Positions 9,316 through 18,649 are shown, numbered from the stretch's first letter. The stretch: 64,000 bases of DNA from Burkholderia diffusa (GCF_001718315.1 NZ_CP013362.1:2356001-2420000); one strand, 5' to 3'. The notes: generated by a model not told the origin, from the sequence alone. Translations and numbers: made by a program.

Positions 9316-11463
9316 TTACTGCTGCGGCGGCGTATCCGCCTGCGACGCTGCCGCCGCTTCGTTCAGCAGCGCCTTCGCCGACAGACGCACGCGACCCTTC
9401 TCGTCCGTCTGGATCACCTTGACCTTCACCTGCTGGCCTTCCTTCAGGTAGTCGTTGATGTCCTTCACGCGCTCGTTGACGATTTCCGAGATATGCAGCA
9501 GGCCGTCCTTGCCCGGCAGCAGGTTCACGATCGCGCCGAAATCGAGCAGCTTGAGCACCGTGCCTTCGTACACCTGGCCGACTTCGATCTCGGCCGTGAT
9601 GTTCTCGATGCGCTTCTTCGCCTCGGCCATGCCTTCGCTGCTCGTGCTCGCGATCGTCACGACGCCGTCATCCGAGATGTCGATGGTCGTGCCGGTTTCT
9701 TCGGTCAGCGCGCGAATCACCGAACCGCCCTTGCCGATCACGTCGCGGATCTTTTCCGGGTTGATCTTGATCGTGATCATGCGCGGCGCGAATTCCGACA
9801 GTTGCGTGTTCGCGCCCGAAACTGCCGACGTCATCTTGCCGAGGATGTGCATGCGACCTTCCTTCGCCTGCGCGAGCGCGACCTGCATGATTTCCTTCGT
9901 GATGCCCTGGATCTTGATGTCCATCTGCAGCGCCGTCACGCCTTGCTCCGTGCCGGCCACCTTGAAGTCCATGTCGCCGAGGTGATCCTCGTCGCCCAGG
10001 ATGTCGGTCAGCACCGCGAACTTGTTGCCTTCGAGGATCAGGCCCATCGCGATACCCGCGACGTGCGCCTTCATCGGCACGCCGGCGTCCATCAGTGCGA
10101 GGCAGCCGCCGCACACCGACGCCATCGACGACGAACCATTCGACTCGGTGATTTCCGACACGACGCGGATCGAGTAGCCGAATTCGTCGGCGCTCGGCAG
10201 GCACTTGACCAGTGCGCGCTTCGCGAGACGGCCGTGACCGATTTCACGACGCTTCGGCGAGCCGACGCGACCCGTTTCGCCGGTTGCGAACGGGGGCATG
10301 TTGTAGTGGAGCATGAAGCGCTCGCGGTATTCGCCTTCGAGCGCGTCGATGATCTGCTCGTCACCCTTCGTGCCGAGCGTCGCAACGACGAGCGCCTGGG
10401 TTTCGCCACGCGTGAACAGCGCCGAGCCGTGGGTGCGCGGCAGCACGCCAGTGCGGATCTCGATCGGACGCACCGTGCGCGTGTCGCGACCGTCGATGCG
10501 CGGCTCGCCGTTCAGGATCTGCGAACGCACGATCTTCGCTTCGATGTCGAACAGGATGTTGCCGACGGTAGCCTTGTCGGCCGCGACCGTGCCGGCCGCC
10601 AGCGCGTCTTCCTCGAGCTTCGCCGAGGTCGCCGCGTAGACTTCCTTCAGCTTCGTCGAGCGCGCCTGCTTGTCGCGCAGCTGGTAAGCGGCGAGCAGGT
10701 CGCCGTGGGCCAGTTCCGTCACGCGCGCGATCAGCGCCTCGTTCTTCGGCGCCGGCTGCCAGTCCCACTCGGGCTTGCCACCGTCGCGCACGAGTTCGTG
10801 GATCGCGTCGATCGCCGTCTGCATCTGCTCGTGGCCGAACACGACCGCGCCCAACATCACGTCTTCCGGCAGCTGGTCGGCTTCCGATTCGACCATCAGC
10901 ACCGCGCGCTCCGTACCGGCGACGACGAGATCGAGGCTCGATGCCTTGAGCTGCTCACGCGTCGGGTTCAGCACGTATGCGTTGTCGATGTACGCGACGC
11001 GCGCGGCGCCGACCGGACCGTTGAACGGCAGGCCCGACACGGCGAGCGCAGCCGATGCACCGATCAGCGCGGGGATGTCCGCCGGGATTTCCGGATTCAC
11101 GGACAGCACGTGGATCACGACCTGCACTTCGTTGTAGAAGCCTTCCGGGAACAGCGGGCGCAGCGGACGGTCGATCAGGCGCGACGTCAGCGTCTCGTGC
11201 TCCGACGGACGGCCTTCGCGACGGAAGAAACCGCCCGGGATCTTGCCGGCCGAGTAGGTCTTTTCGAGGTAGTCGACGGTCAGCGGGAAGAAATCCTGGC
11301 CCGGCTTCGCCGACTTCGCGCCGACGACGGTTGCCAGCACGACGGTGTCTTCCACGTCGACGATCACGGCACCGCTCGCCTGGCGAGCGACTTCACCGGT
11401 TTCGAGGCGCACCTTGTGCTGGCCCCACTGGAATTCCTTCACGACCTTGTTGAACATGGACAT
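9316..11463 (-). CDS. pnp: polyribonucleotide nucleotidyltransferase (PNPase)
   Basis: 3'-5' phosphorolytic exoribonuclease, a core part of RNA decay. The 715-residue protein has two RNase PH domains (first about 10-230, second about 320-545, with the helical linker between them), then KH ([21 protein letters not shown]) and S1 ([33 protein letters not shown]) RNA-binding domains at the C-terminus. ATG at 11463 was chosen over an upstream frame because AAAGGAG lies 5 bases before it. It follows rpsO, the order seen in E. coli, where PNPase autoregulates through RNase III cleavage of its leader; a long leader hairpin is present here too. Confidence 0.98.
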   Translation of the reverse strand: MSMFNKVVKEFQWGQHKVRLETGEVARQASGAVIVDVEDTVVLATVVGAKSAKPGQDFFPLTVDYLEKTYSAGKIPGGFFRREGRPSEHETLTSRLIDRPLRPLFPEGFYNEVQVVIHVLSVNPEIPADIPALIGASAALAVSGLPFNGPVGAARVAYIDNAYVLNPTREQLKASSLDLVVAGTERAVLMVESEADQLPEDVMLGAVVFGHEQMQTAIDAIHELVRDGGKPEWDWQPAPKNEALIARVTELAHGDLLAAYQLRDKQARSTKLKEVYAATSAKLEEDALAAGTVAADKATVGNILFDIEAKIVRSQILNGEPRIDGRDTRTVRPIEIRTGVLPRTHGSALFTRGETQALVVATLGTKGDEQIIDALEGEYRERFMLHYNMPPFATGETGRVGSPKRREIGHGRLAKRALVKCLPSADEFGYSIRVVSEITESNGSSSMASVCGGCLALMDAGVPMKAHVAGIAMGLILEGNKFAVLTDILGDEDHLGDMDFKVAGTEQGVTALQMDIKIQGITKEIMQVALAQAKEGRMHILGKMTSAVSGANTQLSEFAPRMITIKINPEKIRDVIGKGGSVIRALTEETGTTIDISDDGVVTIASTSSEGMAEAKKRIENITAEIEVGQVYEGTVLKLLDFGAIVNLLPGKDGLLHISEIVNERVKDINDYLKEGQQVKVKVIQTDEKGRVRLSAKALLNEAAAASQADTPPQQ

Positions 11464-11562
11464 GGTTGCTCCTTTGAATTCATTCATTTCATTCGCCGCC
11501 CGGGCCATCCCGTGCGGCGGCGTCCCGACCGAATCACCCGGAGCAAGGTGTGTTTTTTATGC

Positions 11563-11601
11563 CATTCCAGCGCGCCGCTCGACGAGCGCCGCGCTGGAAT
11601 G
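11563..11601 (-). promoter_or_regulatory. long stem-loop in the pnp leader (possible RNase III/PNPase autoregulation site)
   Basis: Minus-strand arms CATTCCAGCGC and GCGCTGGAATG (11 bp, perfect) enclose a further CGCTC/GAGCG stem with a 3-nt loop, giving about 17 pairs interrupted by one mismatch. No U-run follows on the minus strand, so it is not a terminator for rpsO. It sits about 100 bases before the pnp start, the position of the RNase III-processed hairpin in E. coli pnp mRNA. Regulation is inferred by analogy. Confidence 0.55.
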
Positions 11602-11691
11602 ACACAAATCCCGACCCCGGTATCAGCCGTTCCGGCAGCCGGCACTCACGTGCCGGACAGCCCGCGGTGCGCGTGACGCTACGCACCGCGC

Positions 11692-11730
11692 AAAAACAAA
11701 ATGCCTGCATCAGCGGACTGACACAGGCAT
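11692..11730 (-). terminator. Rho-independent terminator between rpsO and pnp
   Basis: Minus strand: ATGCCTG and CAGGCAT arms extend inward through TGTCAG/CTGATG (two wobbles), loop TCCG, followed by TTTTGTTTTT. It stands 23 bases after the rpsO stop, so some rpsO transcripts should end here before pnp. Confidence 0.88.
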
Positions 11731-11753
11731 CTTGCTGGCGGCAATCGCCTCGA

Positions 11754-12023
11754 TTACTTACGCAGACCCAGCTTCTCGATCAGCGCGCGGTAACGGTCGG
11801 CATCCTTGCCCTTGAGGTAGTCGAGCAGCTTGCGGCGGCGGCTCACCATGCGCAGCAGGCCGCGGCGGCTGTGGTGGTCCTTCGCGTGGGTCTTGAAGTG
11901 ACCCGTCAGTTCGACGATACGTGCGGTCAGCAGTGCGACCTGGACTTCGGGCGAACCCGTGTCGTTGGTACCGCGGGCGAACTGAGCAACGACTTCCGAC
12001 TTCTTGATATCTGCAACAGACAT
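11754..12023 (-). CDS. rpsO: 30S ribosomal protein S15
   Basis: 89-residue small-subunit primary binder of the central domain of 16S rRNA. It shows the whole S15 signature, from [19 protein letters not shown] through [21 protein letters not shown]. The length is exactly the usual 89. The gene has its own terminator and precedes pnp. Confidence 0.98.
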   Translation of the reverse strand: MSVADIKKSEVVAQFARGTNDTGSPEVQVALLTARIVELTGHFKTHAKDHHSRRGLLRMVSRRRKLLDYLKGKDADRYRALIEKLGLRK

Positions 12024-12104
12024 GTGATTTCCTTTGTTTCCTACTTGCTAACTGAACAGGCGGACACGGAAGAATGGCCGTGCCGTGACTTACAACCGGC
12101 GGGC

Positions 12105-12113
12105 ATTGTAGCA
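12105..12113 (-). promoter_or_regulatory. rpsO: extended -10 promoter of rpsO
   Basis: Minus strand TGC-TACAAT (12113-12105) is an extended -10 element about 80 bases upstream of the rpsO start. The -35 region at 17 bp is poor, which is acceptable with a TGn extension. Confidence 0.55.
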
Positions 12114-12142
12114 CAACTGCACGTCGTTCCTACCGCCCCCTG

Positions 12143-13402
12143 TCACGGGCGCGTCATCGAGCAGGTCGATGCCATCTGCGTGCGCTGCGCGGGCACCGCG
12201 AGGACCGTCCGGAAGCCATATCCCGAGCCCTCGTTGTCGAAGCGCACGCCCGGCGCGCCGGCCTTGTCCATTTCCATCACGTAAAGGGGCTGGATCAGCT
12301 GATGATCCTGCGCGCGCATCGTCGACGCGTGGAAGCCGTCGTCGAACGCCAGTCCCTCCAGCGCATGCGCCACCGCGACGGGATCGGCCGAAGCGGCCCG
12401 CGTCATCGCCGCAGCGAGCATTTCGATCATCAGGCTCATGCGCCGCACCGGGTAGTCGTCCTGAGCGGCGGGAAAACGGGTCCGGAACGCGCGGTAAAAC
12501 GCGTCCGACTTCGCGCCGCCTGCGTTCGGATGCCAGTCCGCGACGGCCACCACCCGCCCGACGCCCGCATCGCCCAGCGCGGCAGGCGCGCCGAGGCTGT
12601 TGCCATAAAACGTATAGAACTTCGCGTTCAGCCCTTGCTCGCGCGCCGCCTTCACGAGCAGCGTGAGGTCGTTGCCCCAGTTGCCGGTCACGACGGCGTC
12701 CGCACCACTCGCCCGGATTTTCGCGATATAGGGCGAGAAATCCTTGATGCGCCCGATCGGATGGAATTCGTCACCGGCTATCGTCACGTCGGGGCGCCGC
12801 TCGGCCAGCGCCTGCCGCGCCAGACTGCTGACGTCGTGACCGAAGCTGTAGTCCTGATTCAGCAGGTAGACCTTGCGCAGCGCGCGGTCGCGCGCCATCA
12901 CGTCCGCCAGCGCGGCCATCCGCATCCCCGCATGCGCGTCGAAGCGGAAATGCCAGAAGCTGCAGCGCGCACCTGTGAGCGCCGGATCGTCGGCCGAATA
13001 GTTGAGCAACAGCATCCGGCTGTCCGGATTGCGCGCATTCAGCTTGTCGAGCGCCGCGACGAGCGCGGCCGCGACCACCGAGCTGTTGCCCTGTGCAACG
13101 AAACCGATGTGCCTGTCCGCCGCCGCGCGCAACTGCACGAGCGCCTCCTCCGGGCTGCCTTTACTGTCGAGCACGACGAGTTCGAGCGGGTGTGCGCCGT
13201 CGCGCAGTTTCACGCCGCCCGCCGCATTGACCTGTTCGACGCCGAACCGCAGGTTGCGCTCGACCGCAGCGCCCGCGTTCGCGAATGGGCCCGACATGCC
13301 CTCGATCAGTGCGATGCGCACCGGCTCGCCCGCCGCGAACGCGGACGACGCCAGCAGCCACCCCACGCTCAATGCGAGCGCGCAACGTTTCCACAGCTGC
13401 AT
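12143..13402 (-). CDS. periplasmic substrate-binding protein, branched-chain amino acid ABC type
   Basis: 419-residue type I periplasmic binding protein (LivJ/LivK-like fold). A signal peptide is clear: MQLWKRC, a hydrophobic core, and cleavage after ASSAFA. The mature start EPVRIALIEGMSGPFANAG is the family's ligand-binding strand, and NQDYSFGHD and TGNWGNDLTLLVKAARE are further family landmarks. ATG at 13402 has AAGGAG a few bases upstream. No permease or ATPase gene is adjacent, so the transporter partner is elsewhere or this is an orphan sensor-type binding protein. The ligand is unknown. Confidence 0.85.
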   Translation of the reverse strand: MQLWKRCALALSVGWLLASSAFAAGEPVRIALIEGMSGPFANAGAAVERNLRFGVEQVNAAGGVKLRDGAHPLELVVLDSKGSPEEALVQLRAAADRHIGFVAQGNSSVVAAALVAALDKLNARNPDSRMLLLNYSADDPALTGARCSFWHFRFDAHAGMRMAALADVMARDRALRKVYLLNQDYSFGHDVSSLARQALAERRPDVTIAGDEFHPIGRIKDFSPYIAKIRASGADAVVTGNWGNDLTLLVKAAREQGLNAKFYTFYGNSLGAPAALGDAGVGRVVAVADWHPNAGGAKSDAFYRAFRTRFPAAQDDYPVRRMSLMIEMLAAAMTRAASADPVAVAHALEGLAFDDGFHASTMRAQDHQLIQPLYVMEMDKAGAPGVRFDNEGSGYGFRTVLAVPAQRTQMASTCSMTRP

Positions 13403-13593
13403 CGGCTCCTTGCCCTTCAATATCTGTCCGAGAAGCGCGGATCATAGGCCGCGAGCGCTACTGGCCGCAAGCGCGGCGCGAAGCGACACCTCGATGGTCG
13501 CTGCCGACGATCCGCACCGATTTTTTCTGCGCGATGCGCCGACGCGCGCCGTCCGTGATACAACTGAGCGGTTAGAGAGCTCTGGAGAATCCC

Positions 13594-14106
13594 ATGCGCA
13601 TTCGCATTCCCGTGCGCCTGCCGGTGCTGGTCGCCTGCGCGGCGGCGCTGCTTGCCGGTTGCGCACAACCGTGGCAGCAATACCAGGCCGGCCAGGACGA
13701 GTCGGCGATCGTCGCGCGTATGGGGCCGCCGCGCGAGATCTACGACCTGCCCGGCGGCGGCAAGCGCCTGATGTGGCCGACTCAACCGATGGGCGAAATC
13801 ACCATTGCGGCCGACGTCGACGCGGCCCACCGGATCGTCAACGTCCGACAGGTGCTGCAGCCGAGCGAGTTCTATCGCGCGGATATCGGCAAGTGGACCA
13901 AGACCGACGTGCTCGTCAATTTCGGCCGCCCGGTCGAGACGTCCTACTTCCCTCTGATGAAGCGCGAAGTGTGGACCTACCGCTATCTGGAAGACAACGT
14001 CTGGTACATGATGTACAGCTTCTACTTCGACCAACAAGGCATCCTGCGCACCACGCAGAAAACGCCGGACCCGCTGCACGACCCCGACCGCCGCAACCTC
14101 TTCTGA
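13594..14106 (+). CDS. outer-membrane-type lipoprotein, unknown function
   Basis: 170-residue protein with a lipoprotein signal: basic N-terminus, hydrophobic core, and lipobox LLAGC with the acylated cysteine at residue 22. The mature part resembles SmpA/OmlA-like small lipoproteins in size and in the GxPRE(I)YDLPGG segment, but I cannot assign it to a named family with confidence. It is divergent from the binding-protein gene and ends at a good terminator. Confidence 0.8.
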   Translation: MRIRIPVRLPVLVACAAALLAGCAQPWQQYQAGQDESAIVARMGPPREIYDLPGGGKRLMWPTQPMGEITIAADVDAAHRIVNVRQVLQPSEFYRADIGKWTKTDVLVNFGRPVETSYFPLMKREVWTYRYLEDNVWYMMYSFYFDQQGILRTTQKTPDPLHDPDRRNLF

Positions 14107-14139
14107 TCGGAACGATTGCGCTTTATACGCAATTTTCAC

Positions 14140-14186
14140 AATGGCCATTTACGAATTATTGCGTGAATGGCCATTTTCATTTCTTG
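14140..14186 (+). terminator. Rho-independent terminator after the lipoprotein gene
   Basis: Arms AATGGCCATTTACG (14140-14153) and CGTGAATGGCCATT (14162-14175) pair over 14 bp with one wobble around an 8-nt loop, followed by TTCATTTCTT. Each arm also contains the self-palindrome AATGGCCATT. Confidence 0.7.
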
Positions 14187-14355
14187 GTCATATTCGATTA
14201 ATTTCCCATTCGATGCGGCAATCCTTTCCGATCGAAGCTGCGCTGAAAGCATTATGCGGAATCCCTTGCCACACGGGCGTCAGCGGGAAACAGGCATGCA
14301 CGACACATGTCATGCATTGCATTGGTGCATGCGCTGCACCACGCCAGATCGAGTT

Positions 14356-14370
14356 GAAACAATTTGTTTC
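14356..14370. promoter_or_regulatory. operator-like palindrome upstream of can-sulP
   Basis: GAAACAA-T-TTGTTTC is a perfect 7-1-7 inverted repeat in an AT-rich 386-base gap (14107-14492). It lies about 120 bases before the carbonic anhydrase start. A second inverted repeat, CGGACGAA (14406-14413) and TTCGTCCG (14452-14459), brackets the likely promoter region, where TTGAAC at 14414 precedes an ATCATA/TCATAT stretch at about 17-18 bp. The binding protein is unknown. Confidence 0.45.
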
Positions 14371-14492
14371 ATTGGCACCAGACGTTAGGGCATACCCCTA
14401 ATATCGGACGAAATTGAACCTTTCAATTTAGAAAGCATCATATTGCTCCACTTCGTCCGGTATCTGTTTGCCCTTATCAGAAAGGAGTCCTC

Positions 14493-15128
14493 ATGAATCG
14501 CCCCAAGAGCATGCTGGTTGCCAACATCGCCTGGGCCCGCGAGACGCACGAGCATACGCCCGGCTTCTTCGATGCACTCGCACGCGGCCAGAACCCGCGC
14601 GTGCTGTGGATCGGCTGCGCCGACAGCCGGGTGCCAGCCGAAACCATCACGCATTGCGCGCCCGGCGAACTGTTCGTCCATCGCAACATCGCGAACCTGT
14701 TCCATCCCGACGACGACAATTCGGCGAGCGTGCTCGAGTACGCCGTGCGCGTGCTCGAAGTCGATCACGTGATCGTGTGCGGCCATTACGGATGCGGCGG
14801 CGTGCGTGCGTCGCTGCTGCCGCCGCCCGCCGACCTGCCGCACGTCGCGCGCCGCATCGCGCCGCTGTGCGCGCTTGCACGACGCCATCGCGGCACACTG
14901 GACGGACTCGACGACACGGCGGCCGCCGACCGCCTGGCCGAGCTCAACGTGCTCGAACAGGTTCGGCTGCTGCGCGCGTCGCCGATCGTGCATGGCCGGC
15001 AGCGGCCGCCGCTCGTGCACGGCTGGATCTTTTCGCTCGCCGACGGCCGCCTGAAGGAACTCGACTCCGGCTACACGACACCACCGGTCGAAGCGGAGCA
15101 TGCCGCCATGGCCGCCGCACTGAGCTGA
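14493..15128 (+). CDS. can: beta-class carbonic anhydrase
   Basis: 211 residues; interconverts CO2 and bicarbonate in the cytoplasm. Zinc ligands and catalytic dyad are in place: C42, D44 and R46 (CADSRVP), then H98 and C101 in CGHYGCGG. A strong ribosome site (AAAGGAG) lies 8 bases before ATG. The gene is followed after 32 bases by a SulP-family transporter, which suggests coupled bicarbonate uptake and hydration. Confidence 0.95.
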   Translation: MNRPKSMLVANIAWARETHEHTPGFFDALARGQNPRVLWIGCADSRVPAETITHCAPGELFVHRNIANLFHPDDDNSASVLEYAVRVLEVDHVIVCGHYGCGGVRASLLPPPADLPHVARRIAPLCALARRHRGTLDGLDDTAAADRLAELNVLEQVRLLRASPIVHGRQRPPLVHGWIFSLADGRLKELDSGYTTPPVEAEHAAMAAALS

Positions 15129-15160
15129 TCGCCCCCTTACGCCAAGAAATCACCCCAACC

Positions 15161-16711
15161 ATGAAACTGAACGAGCGCCTGTCCACGCTGCCGCGCGACA
15201 TCGTCGCCGGCATCGTCGTTTTCCTCGTCGCGCTGCCGTTGTGTCTCGGCATCGCCAATGCGTCCGGCGTCGAGCCGTTCGCCGGGCTCGTGTCCGGCAT
15301 CGTCGGCGGCATCGTCGTCGCGCTGCTGAGCGGCTCGTCGCTGTCGGTCAGCGGACCGGCCGCCGGCCTTGTCGTGATCGTCGTCGAAGGGATCGCGCAA
15401 CTCGGCAGCTTTTCCGCATTCCTGCTCGCGGTGCTGTTGTCCGGCGTGCTGCAGTTCGGCTTCGGCATGCTCCGCGCCGGCCGCTTCGCCGCATACGTGC
15501 CATCGCCCGTCATCAAGGGCATGCTCGCGGCGATCGGCCTGCTGCTGATCATCAAGCAGATTCCGTTCGCATTCGGCATCGGCGGGGCGGCCGCGCAATC
15601 GTTTGCGTCATGGCCGAGCCTGCCGACCGCCTGGGCCGCGACGGCCATCGCACTTGTCTCGCTCGCGCTGCTCATCGCGTGGGATCTGCCAGCGCTCAAG
15701 CGCTTCGGCTGGGTGCGCTCGGTGCCCGCGCCGCTCGCGGTCGTCGTGTTCGGCATCGCCGCGACGCTCGTGCTCGGCGTCGTTGCACCGTCGGTCTCGC
15801 CGGGCGCCGCGCATCGCGTCACGCTGCCGGAGCTCGAATCGTTCGCGGCACTCGCGGCATCGCTGAAGCACGCCGAGTTCGGCCCGAACTTCGCGCAGCT
15901 GGTCAATCCGGACGTGTGGCGCGTCGCGATCACGCTCGCGGTCGTCGCGAGCCTCGAGACGCTGCTGAGCCTGGAGGCGGTCGAACAGATCGATCCGAAG
16001 CGCCGGCCGACCCAGCCGGACCGCGAGCTGAAGGCCCAGGGTGTCGGCAATCTCGTCGCGGGTGCGTTCGGCGGGCTGCCGATCACGTCGGTGATCGTGC
16101 GCAGTTCGGTGAACGTGAACGCGGGCGCGCAAAGCCGGATGTCGGCGATCGTGCACGGGATCCTGCTGCTTGCCAGCGTGTTCGCGCTGACCGGGCTGAT
16201 CAACCTGATCCCGCTCGCGAGCCTCGCGGCGATCCTGATCCACACCGGCTTCAAGCTCGCGAAACCGGCGCTGTTCCGCTCGGTGCTGAAGCAGGGCTCG
16301 GCCGCGTTCGTGCCGTTCGCCGCGACGATCGCGGGCGTGCTGGCGGTCGATCTGCTATTCGGCATCGCGCTCGGCATCGCATGCAGCGTGCTGGCGGTCG
16401 CGGTCGCGAACCTGAAAAGCCCCGTCACGCTCGCGCAGCACGACGACCATTTCCTGCTGTCGTTCCGCAAGGACGTGTCGTTCCTCGGCAAGGTGCAGGT
16501 CAAGCATCACTTGCGGCACATTCCCGACCGCGCGGCCGTGATCATCGACGCGACGCGCGCCGACTACATCGATCACGACGTGCTGGAACTGCTCGACGCG
16601 TTCGTCGCCGATGCGCCGCGGCGCGGGATCGCGGTCGAATTCCGCCGCCGCAGCCCGGCACCCCGCCCCTCCGCGCGCCGCTGGCTGTTCCGCGCGCCGG
16701 CGGCCGAATGA
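15161..16711 (+). CDS. SulP-family anion transporter (probable bicarbonate transporter)
   Basis: 516-residue inner-membrane protein. The N-terminus (TLPRDIVAGIVVFLVALPLCLGIANASG) and GSSLSVSGPAAGL segment are SulP core signatures, with about 10-12 membrane helices up to residue 420. A short C-terminal STAS-like region (VSFLGKVQVKHHL...IIDATRADYIDHDV) follows. SulP proteins move sulfate or bicarbonate; the carbonic anhydrase gene directly upstream on the same transcript favours bicarbonate. This is inference from context. Confidence 0.88.
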   Translation: MKLNERLSTLPRDIVAGIVVFLVALPLCLGIANASGVEPFAGLVSGIVGGIVVALLSGSSLSVSGPAAGLVVIVVEGIAQLGSFSAFLLAVLLSGVLQFGFGMLRAGRFAAYVPSPVIKGMLAAIGLLLIIKQIPFAFGIGGAAAQSFASWPSLPTAWAATAIALVSLALLIAWDLPALKRFGWVRSVPAPLAVVVFGIAATLVLGVVAPSVSPGAAHRVTLPELESFAALAASLKHAEFGPNFAQLVNPDVWRVAITLAVVASLETLLSLEAVEQIDPKRRPTQPDRELKAQGVGNLVAGAFGGLPITSVIVRSSVNVNAGAQSRMSAIVHGILLLASVFALTGLINLIPLASLAAILIHTGFKLAKPALFRSVLKQGSAAFVPFAATIAGVLAVDLLFGIALGIACSVLAVAVANLKSPVTLAQHDDHFLLSFRKDVSFLGKVQVKHHLRHIPDRAAVIIDATRADYIDHDVLELLDAFVADAPRRGIAVEFRRRSPAPRPSARRWLFRAPAAE

Positions 16712-16723
16712 CCGGCGCATGAA

Positions 16724-16765
16724 AAAACACCCCGGGCGGCGCAAGGCCGCACGGGGTGTTTCGTG
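16724..16765. terminator. bidirectional terminator between sulP and leuA
   Basis: The arms AAACACCCCG and CGGGGTGTTT with inner GGCGGC/GCCGC pairing form a long stem flanked by A-run and T-run, so it can serve both convergent genes. Confidence 0.88.
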
Positions 16766-16791
16766 TGCGCCGGACGCTCGACGCGCAGCGC

Positions 16792-18336
16792 TTACGAGCG
16801 CTGCGGGTTGACCTTGTCGTCCTTCGAGTGCAGCTTGTTCAGCGCCGAGATGTACGCCTTCGCGGACGCCGCGACGATGTCCGGATCGGTGCCGACACCG
16901 TTGACGATCCGCCCGCTCTTCGACAGCCGGACGGTCACTTCGCCCTGCGCCTGCGTGCCGGTCGTGATCGCGTTCACCGAATACAGCAGCAGTTCGGAAC
17001 CGCTGCCGACTTCGCCCTCGATCGCGTTGAACGTCGCGTCGACCGGCCCGTTGCCGCGCGCCTCGCCGGTCACTTCCTTGCCCTCGACCGCGAACACGAT
17101 CTTCGCTTGCGGCTGCTCGCCCGTCTCCGAACGCTGCGACAGCGACACGAACTTGAAGTGCTCCTGCTCTTGCGCGAGCGCCGACTCTTCGGAGACGATC
17201 GCGATGATGTCTTCGTCGAAGATCTCGGCCTTGCGATCGGCGAGATCCTTGAAGCGCAAGAACGCGGCGTTCAGTTCGGCTTCGCTGTCGAGCGACACGC
17301 CGAGTTCCTGCAGGCGCTGCTTGAACGCGTTGCGGCCCGACAGCTTGCCGAGCACGATCTTGTTCGCGGTCCAGCCCACGTCTTCGGCGCGCATGATCTC
17401 GTAGGTGTCGCGCGCCTTCAGCACGCCGTCCTGGTGGATGCCCGACGCGTGCGCGAATGCATTCGCGCCGACCACCGCCTTGTTCGGCTGCACGACGAAA
17501 CCGGTGATCTGCGACACGAGCTTCGACGTCGGCACGATCTGCGTCGTGTCGATGCCGACGTCGAGGCCGAAGTAGTCCTTGCGGGTCTTCACGGCCATCA
17601 CGATTTCCTCGAGCGACGTGTTGCCCGCGCGCTCGCCGAGACCATTGATCGTGCACTCGATCTGCCGCGCACCGCCGATCTTCACGCCGGCAAGCGAGTT
17701 CGCCACCGCCATCCCGAGGTCGTTGTGGCAGTGCACGGAGAAAATCGCCTTGTCCGAATTCGGAATGCGTTCGCGCAGCGTCTTCACCAGGTTGCCGTAG
17801 AGCTCCGGCACACCGTAGCCGACCGTGTCGGCAATGTTGATCGTCGTCGCCCCTTCGGCGATCACGGCTTCCAGCACGCGGCACAGGAAGTCGAGATCCG
17901 AACGGCTGCCGTCTTCCGGCGAGAATTCGACGTTGTCGGTGAACTTGCGCGCGAAGCGCACCGCGAGACGCGCCTGCTCGAACACCTGGTCCGGCGTCAT
18001 CCGCAGCTTCTTCTCCATGTGCAGCGGCGACGTCGCGATGAACGTGTGGATCCGCGAGCTGTTGGCCGGCTTCAGTGCGTCGGCCGCGCGCTGGATGTCC
18101 TTGTCGTTGGCGCGCGCCAGCGAGCAGATCGTGCTGTCCTTCACCAGGCCGGCGATCGTGTGGATTGCGTCGAAGTCGCCGTTCGAGCTGGCCGCGAAAC
18201 CAGCCTCGATCACGTCGACCTTCATCCGCTCGAGATGCTTCGCGATGCGGATTTTCTCTTCCTTCGTCATCGACGCGCCGGGCGATTGTTCACCGTCACG
18301 CAACGTCGTATCGAAAATGATCAGCTTGTCTGTCAT
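16792..18336 (-). CDS. leuA: 2-isopropylmalate synthase
   Basis: First committed enzyme of leucine synthesis: condenses acetyl-CoA with 2-ketoisovalerate. The 514-residue protein has the HMGL-like TIM barrel (N-terminal [15 protein letters not shown] with the metal-binding Asp; later [11 protein letters not shown] with metal His residues; GLGERAGN) and a C-terminal LeuA dimer/allosteric domain from about residue 390 that usually confers leucine feedback inhibition. It is preceded by a 183-base leader holding a leucine-rich mini-ORF, described separately. Confidence 0.98.
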   Translation of the reverse strand: MTDKLIIFDTTLRDGEQSPGASMTKEEKIRIAKHLERMKVDVIEAGFAASSNGDFDAIHTIAGLVKDSTICSLARANDKDIQRAADALKPANSSRIHTFIATSPLHMEKKLRMTPDQVFEQARLAVRFARKFTDNVEFSPEDGSRSDLDFLCRVLEAVIAEGATTINIADTVGYGVPELYGNLVKTLRERIPNSDKAIFSVHCHNDLGMAVANSLAGVKIGGARQIECTINGLGERAGNTSLEEIVMAVKTRKDYFGLDVGIDTTQIVPTSKLVSQITGFVVQPNKAVVGANAFAHASGIHQDGVLKARDTYEIMRAEDVGWTANKIVLGKLSGRNAFKQRLQELGVSLDSEAELNAAFLRFKDLADRKAEIFDEDIIAIVSEESALAQEQEHFKFVSLSQRSETGEQPQAKIVFAVEGKEVTGEARGNGPVDATFNAIEGEVGSGSELLLYSVNAITTGTQAQGEVTVRLSKSGRIVNGVGTDPDIVAASAKAYISALNKLHSKDDKVNPQRS

Positions 18337-18381
18337 GGGGGGCTCCAGGGCTCTTTATACGGGAATCAAACGTAATGAGAT

Positions 18382-18399
18382 CGCGCCACCGCTGGCGAC
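18382..18399 (-). promoter_or_regulatory. leuA leader hairpin (possible attenuation element)
   Basis: On the minus strand CGCCA-GCGG-TGGCG forms a stem-loop about 50 bases before the leuA start. Its downstream arm GGCGCG can alternatively pair with CGCGCC near the end of the leader-peptide frame, so the two structures exclude each other. No U-run follows the hairpin; if it controls leuA it would act through translation or Rho rather than a classical terminator. Confidence 0.4.
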
Positions 18400-18438
18400 G
18401 CTCAACAACAGACGAGGCTTGACGGAGGGCGAGAACGG

Positions 18439-18519
18439 TCAGCGCGGCAGGCGCGCCAAAGCTAGCGCGCGTAGCGGCGCACCGGCTAGAAGGAGGGAGA
18501 GGCGGGAAAATGCAGTCAT
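18439..18519 (-). CDS. leucine-rich leader peptide of leuA (putative leuL)
   Basis: A 26-codon frame between the leuA promoter and leuA begins MTAFSRLSLLLAG and ends in RLPR. Eight of 26 residues are leucine, including three in a row. Its ATG lies 7 bases after the -10 TATAGT, so the transcript would begin at or one base before the start codon (leaderless or nearly so). This is the layout of amino-acid biosynthetic attenuators in which ribosome stalling on leucine codons reports leucyl-tRNA supply. The function is inferred; no annotated counterpart was checked. Confidence 0.6.
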   Translation of the reverse strand: MTAFSRLSLLLAGAPLRALALARLPR

Positions 18520-18526
18520 GCCGAAG

Positions 18527-18555
18527 ACTATAGCGGCATTCCGCTGGGTGCGCAA
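18527..18555 (-). promoter_or_regulatory. leuA: leuA promoter
   Basis: Minus strand: -35 TTGCGC (18550-18555), 17-bp spacer, -10 TATAGT (18527-18532). This is one of the best sigma-70 matches in the window and places the transcript start about 183 bases upstream of leuA. Confidence 0.75.
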
Positions 18556-18603
18556 TCGGACGGCACCCGGGATCCGGGCCGCGCCGTGCGAAAAAGGGGC
18601 AAA

Positions 18604-18631
18604 TGAAAACGGCGGCCTCAAGGCCGCCGTT
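18604..18631 (-). terminator. Rho-independent terminator of pssA
   Basis: Minus strand AACGGCGGCCT and AGGCCGCCGTT arms (11 bp, perfect, 2-nt loop as drawn) followed by TTCATTT. Located 19 bases after the pssA stop; it separates pssA from the leuA promoter. Confidence 0.85.
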
Positions 18632-18649
18632 GCCGGGCAGGATTGCGCG

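Noticed and set aside
8194..11676. 1160-codon plus-strand open frame over qor and pnp
   Set aside because: Antisense to pnp; composition is typical of shadow frames in this genome.
14140..14175. Twin AATGGCCATT palindromes as a regulator site for can
   Set aside because: They are better explained as the two arms of a 14-bp terminator stem following the lipoprotein gene.
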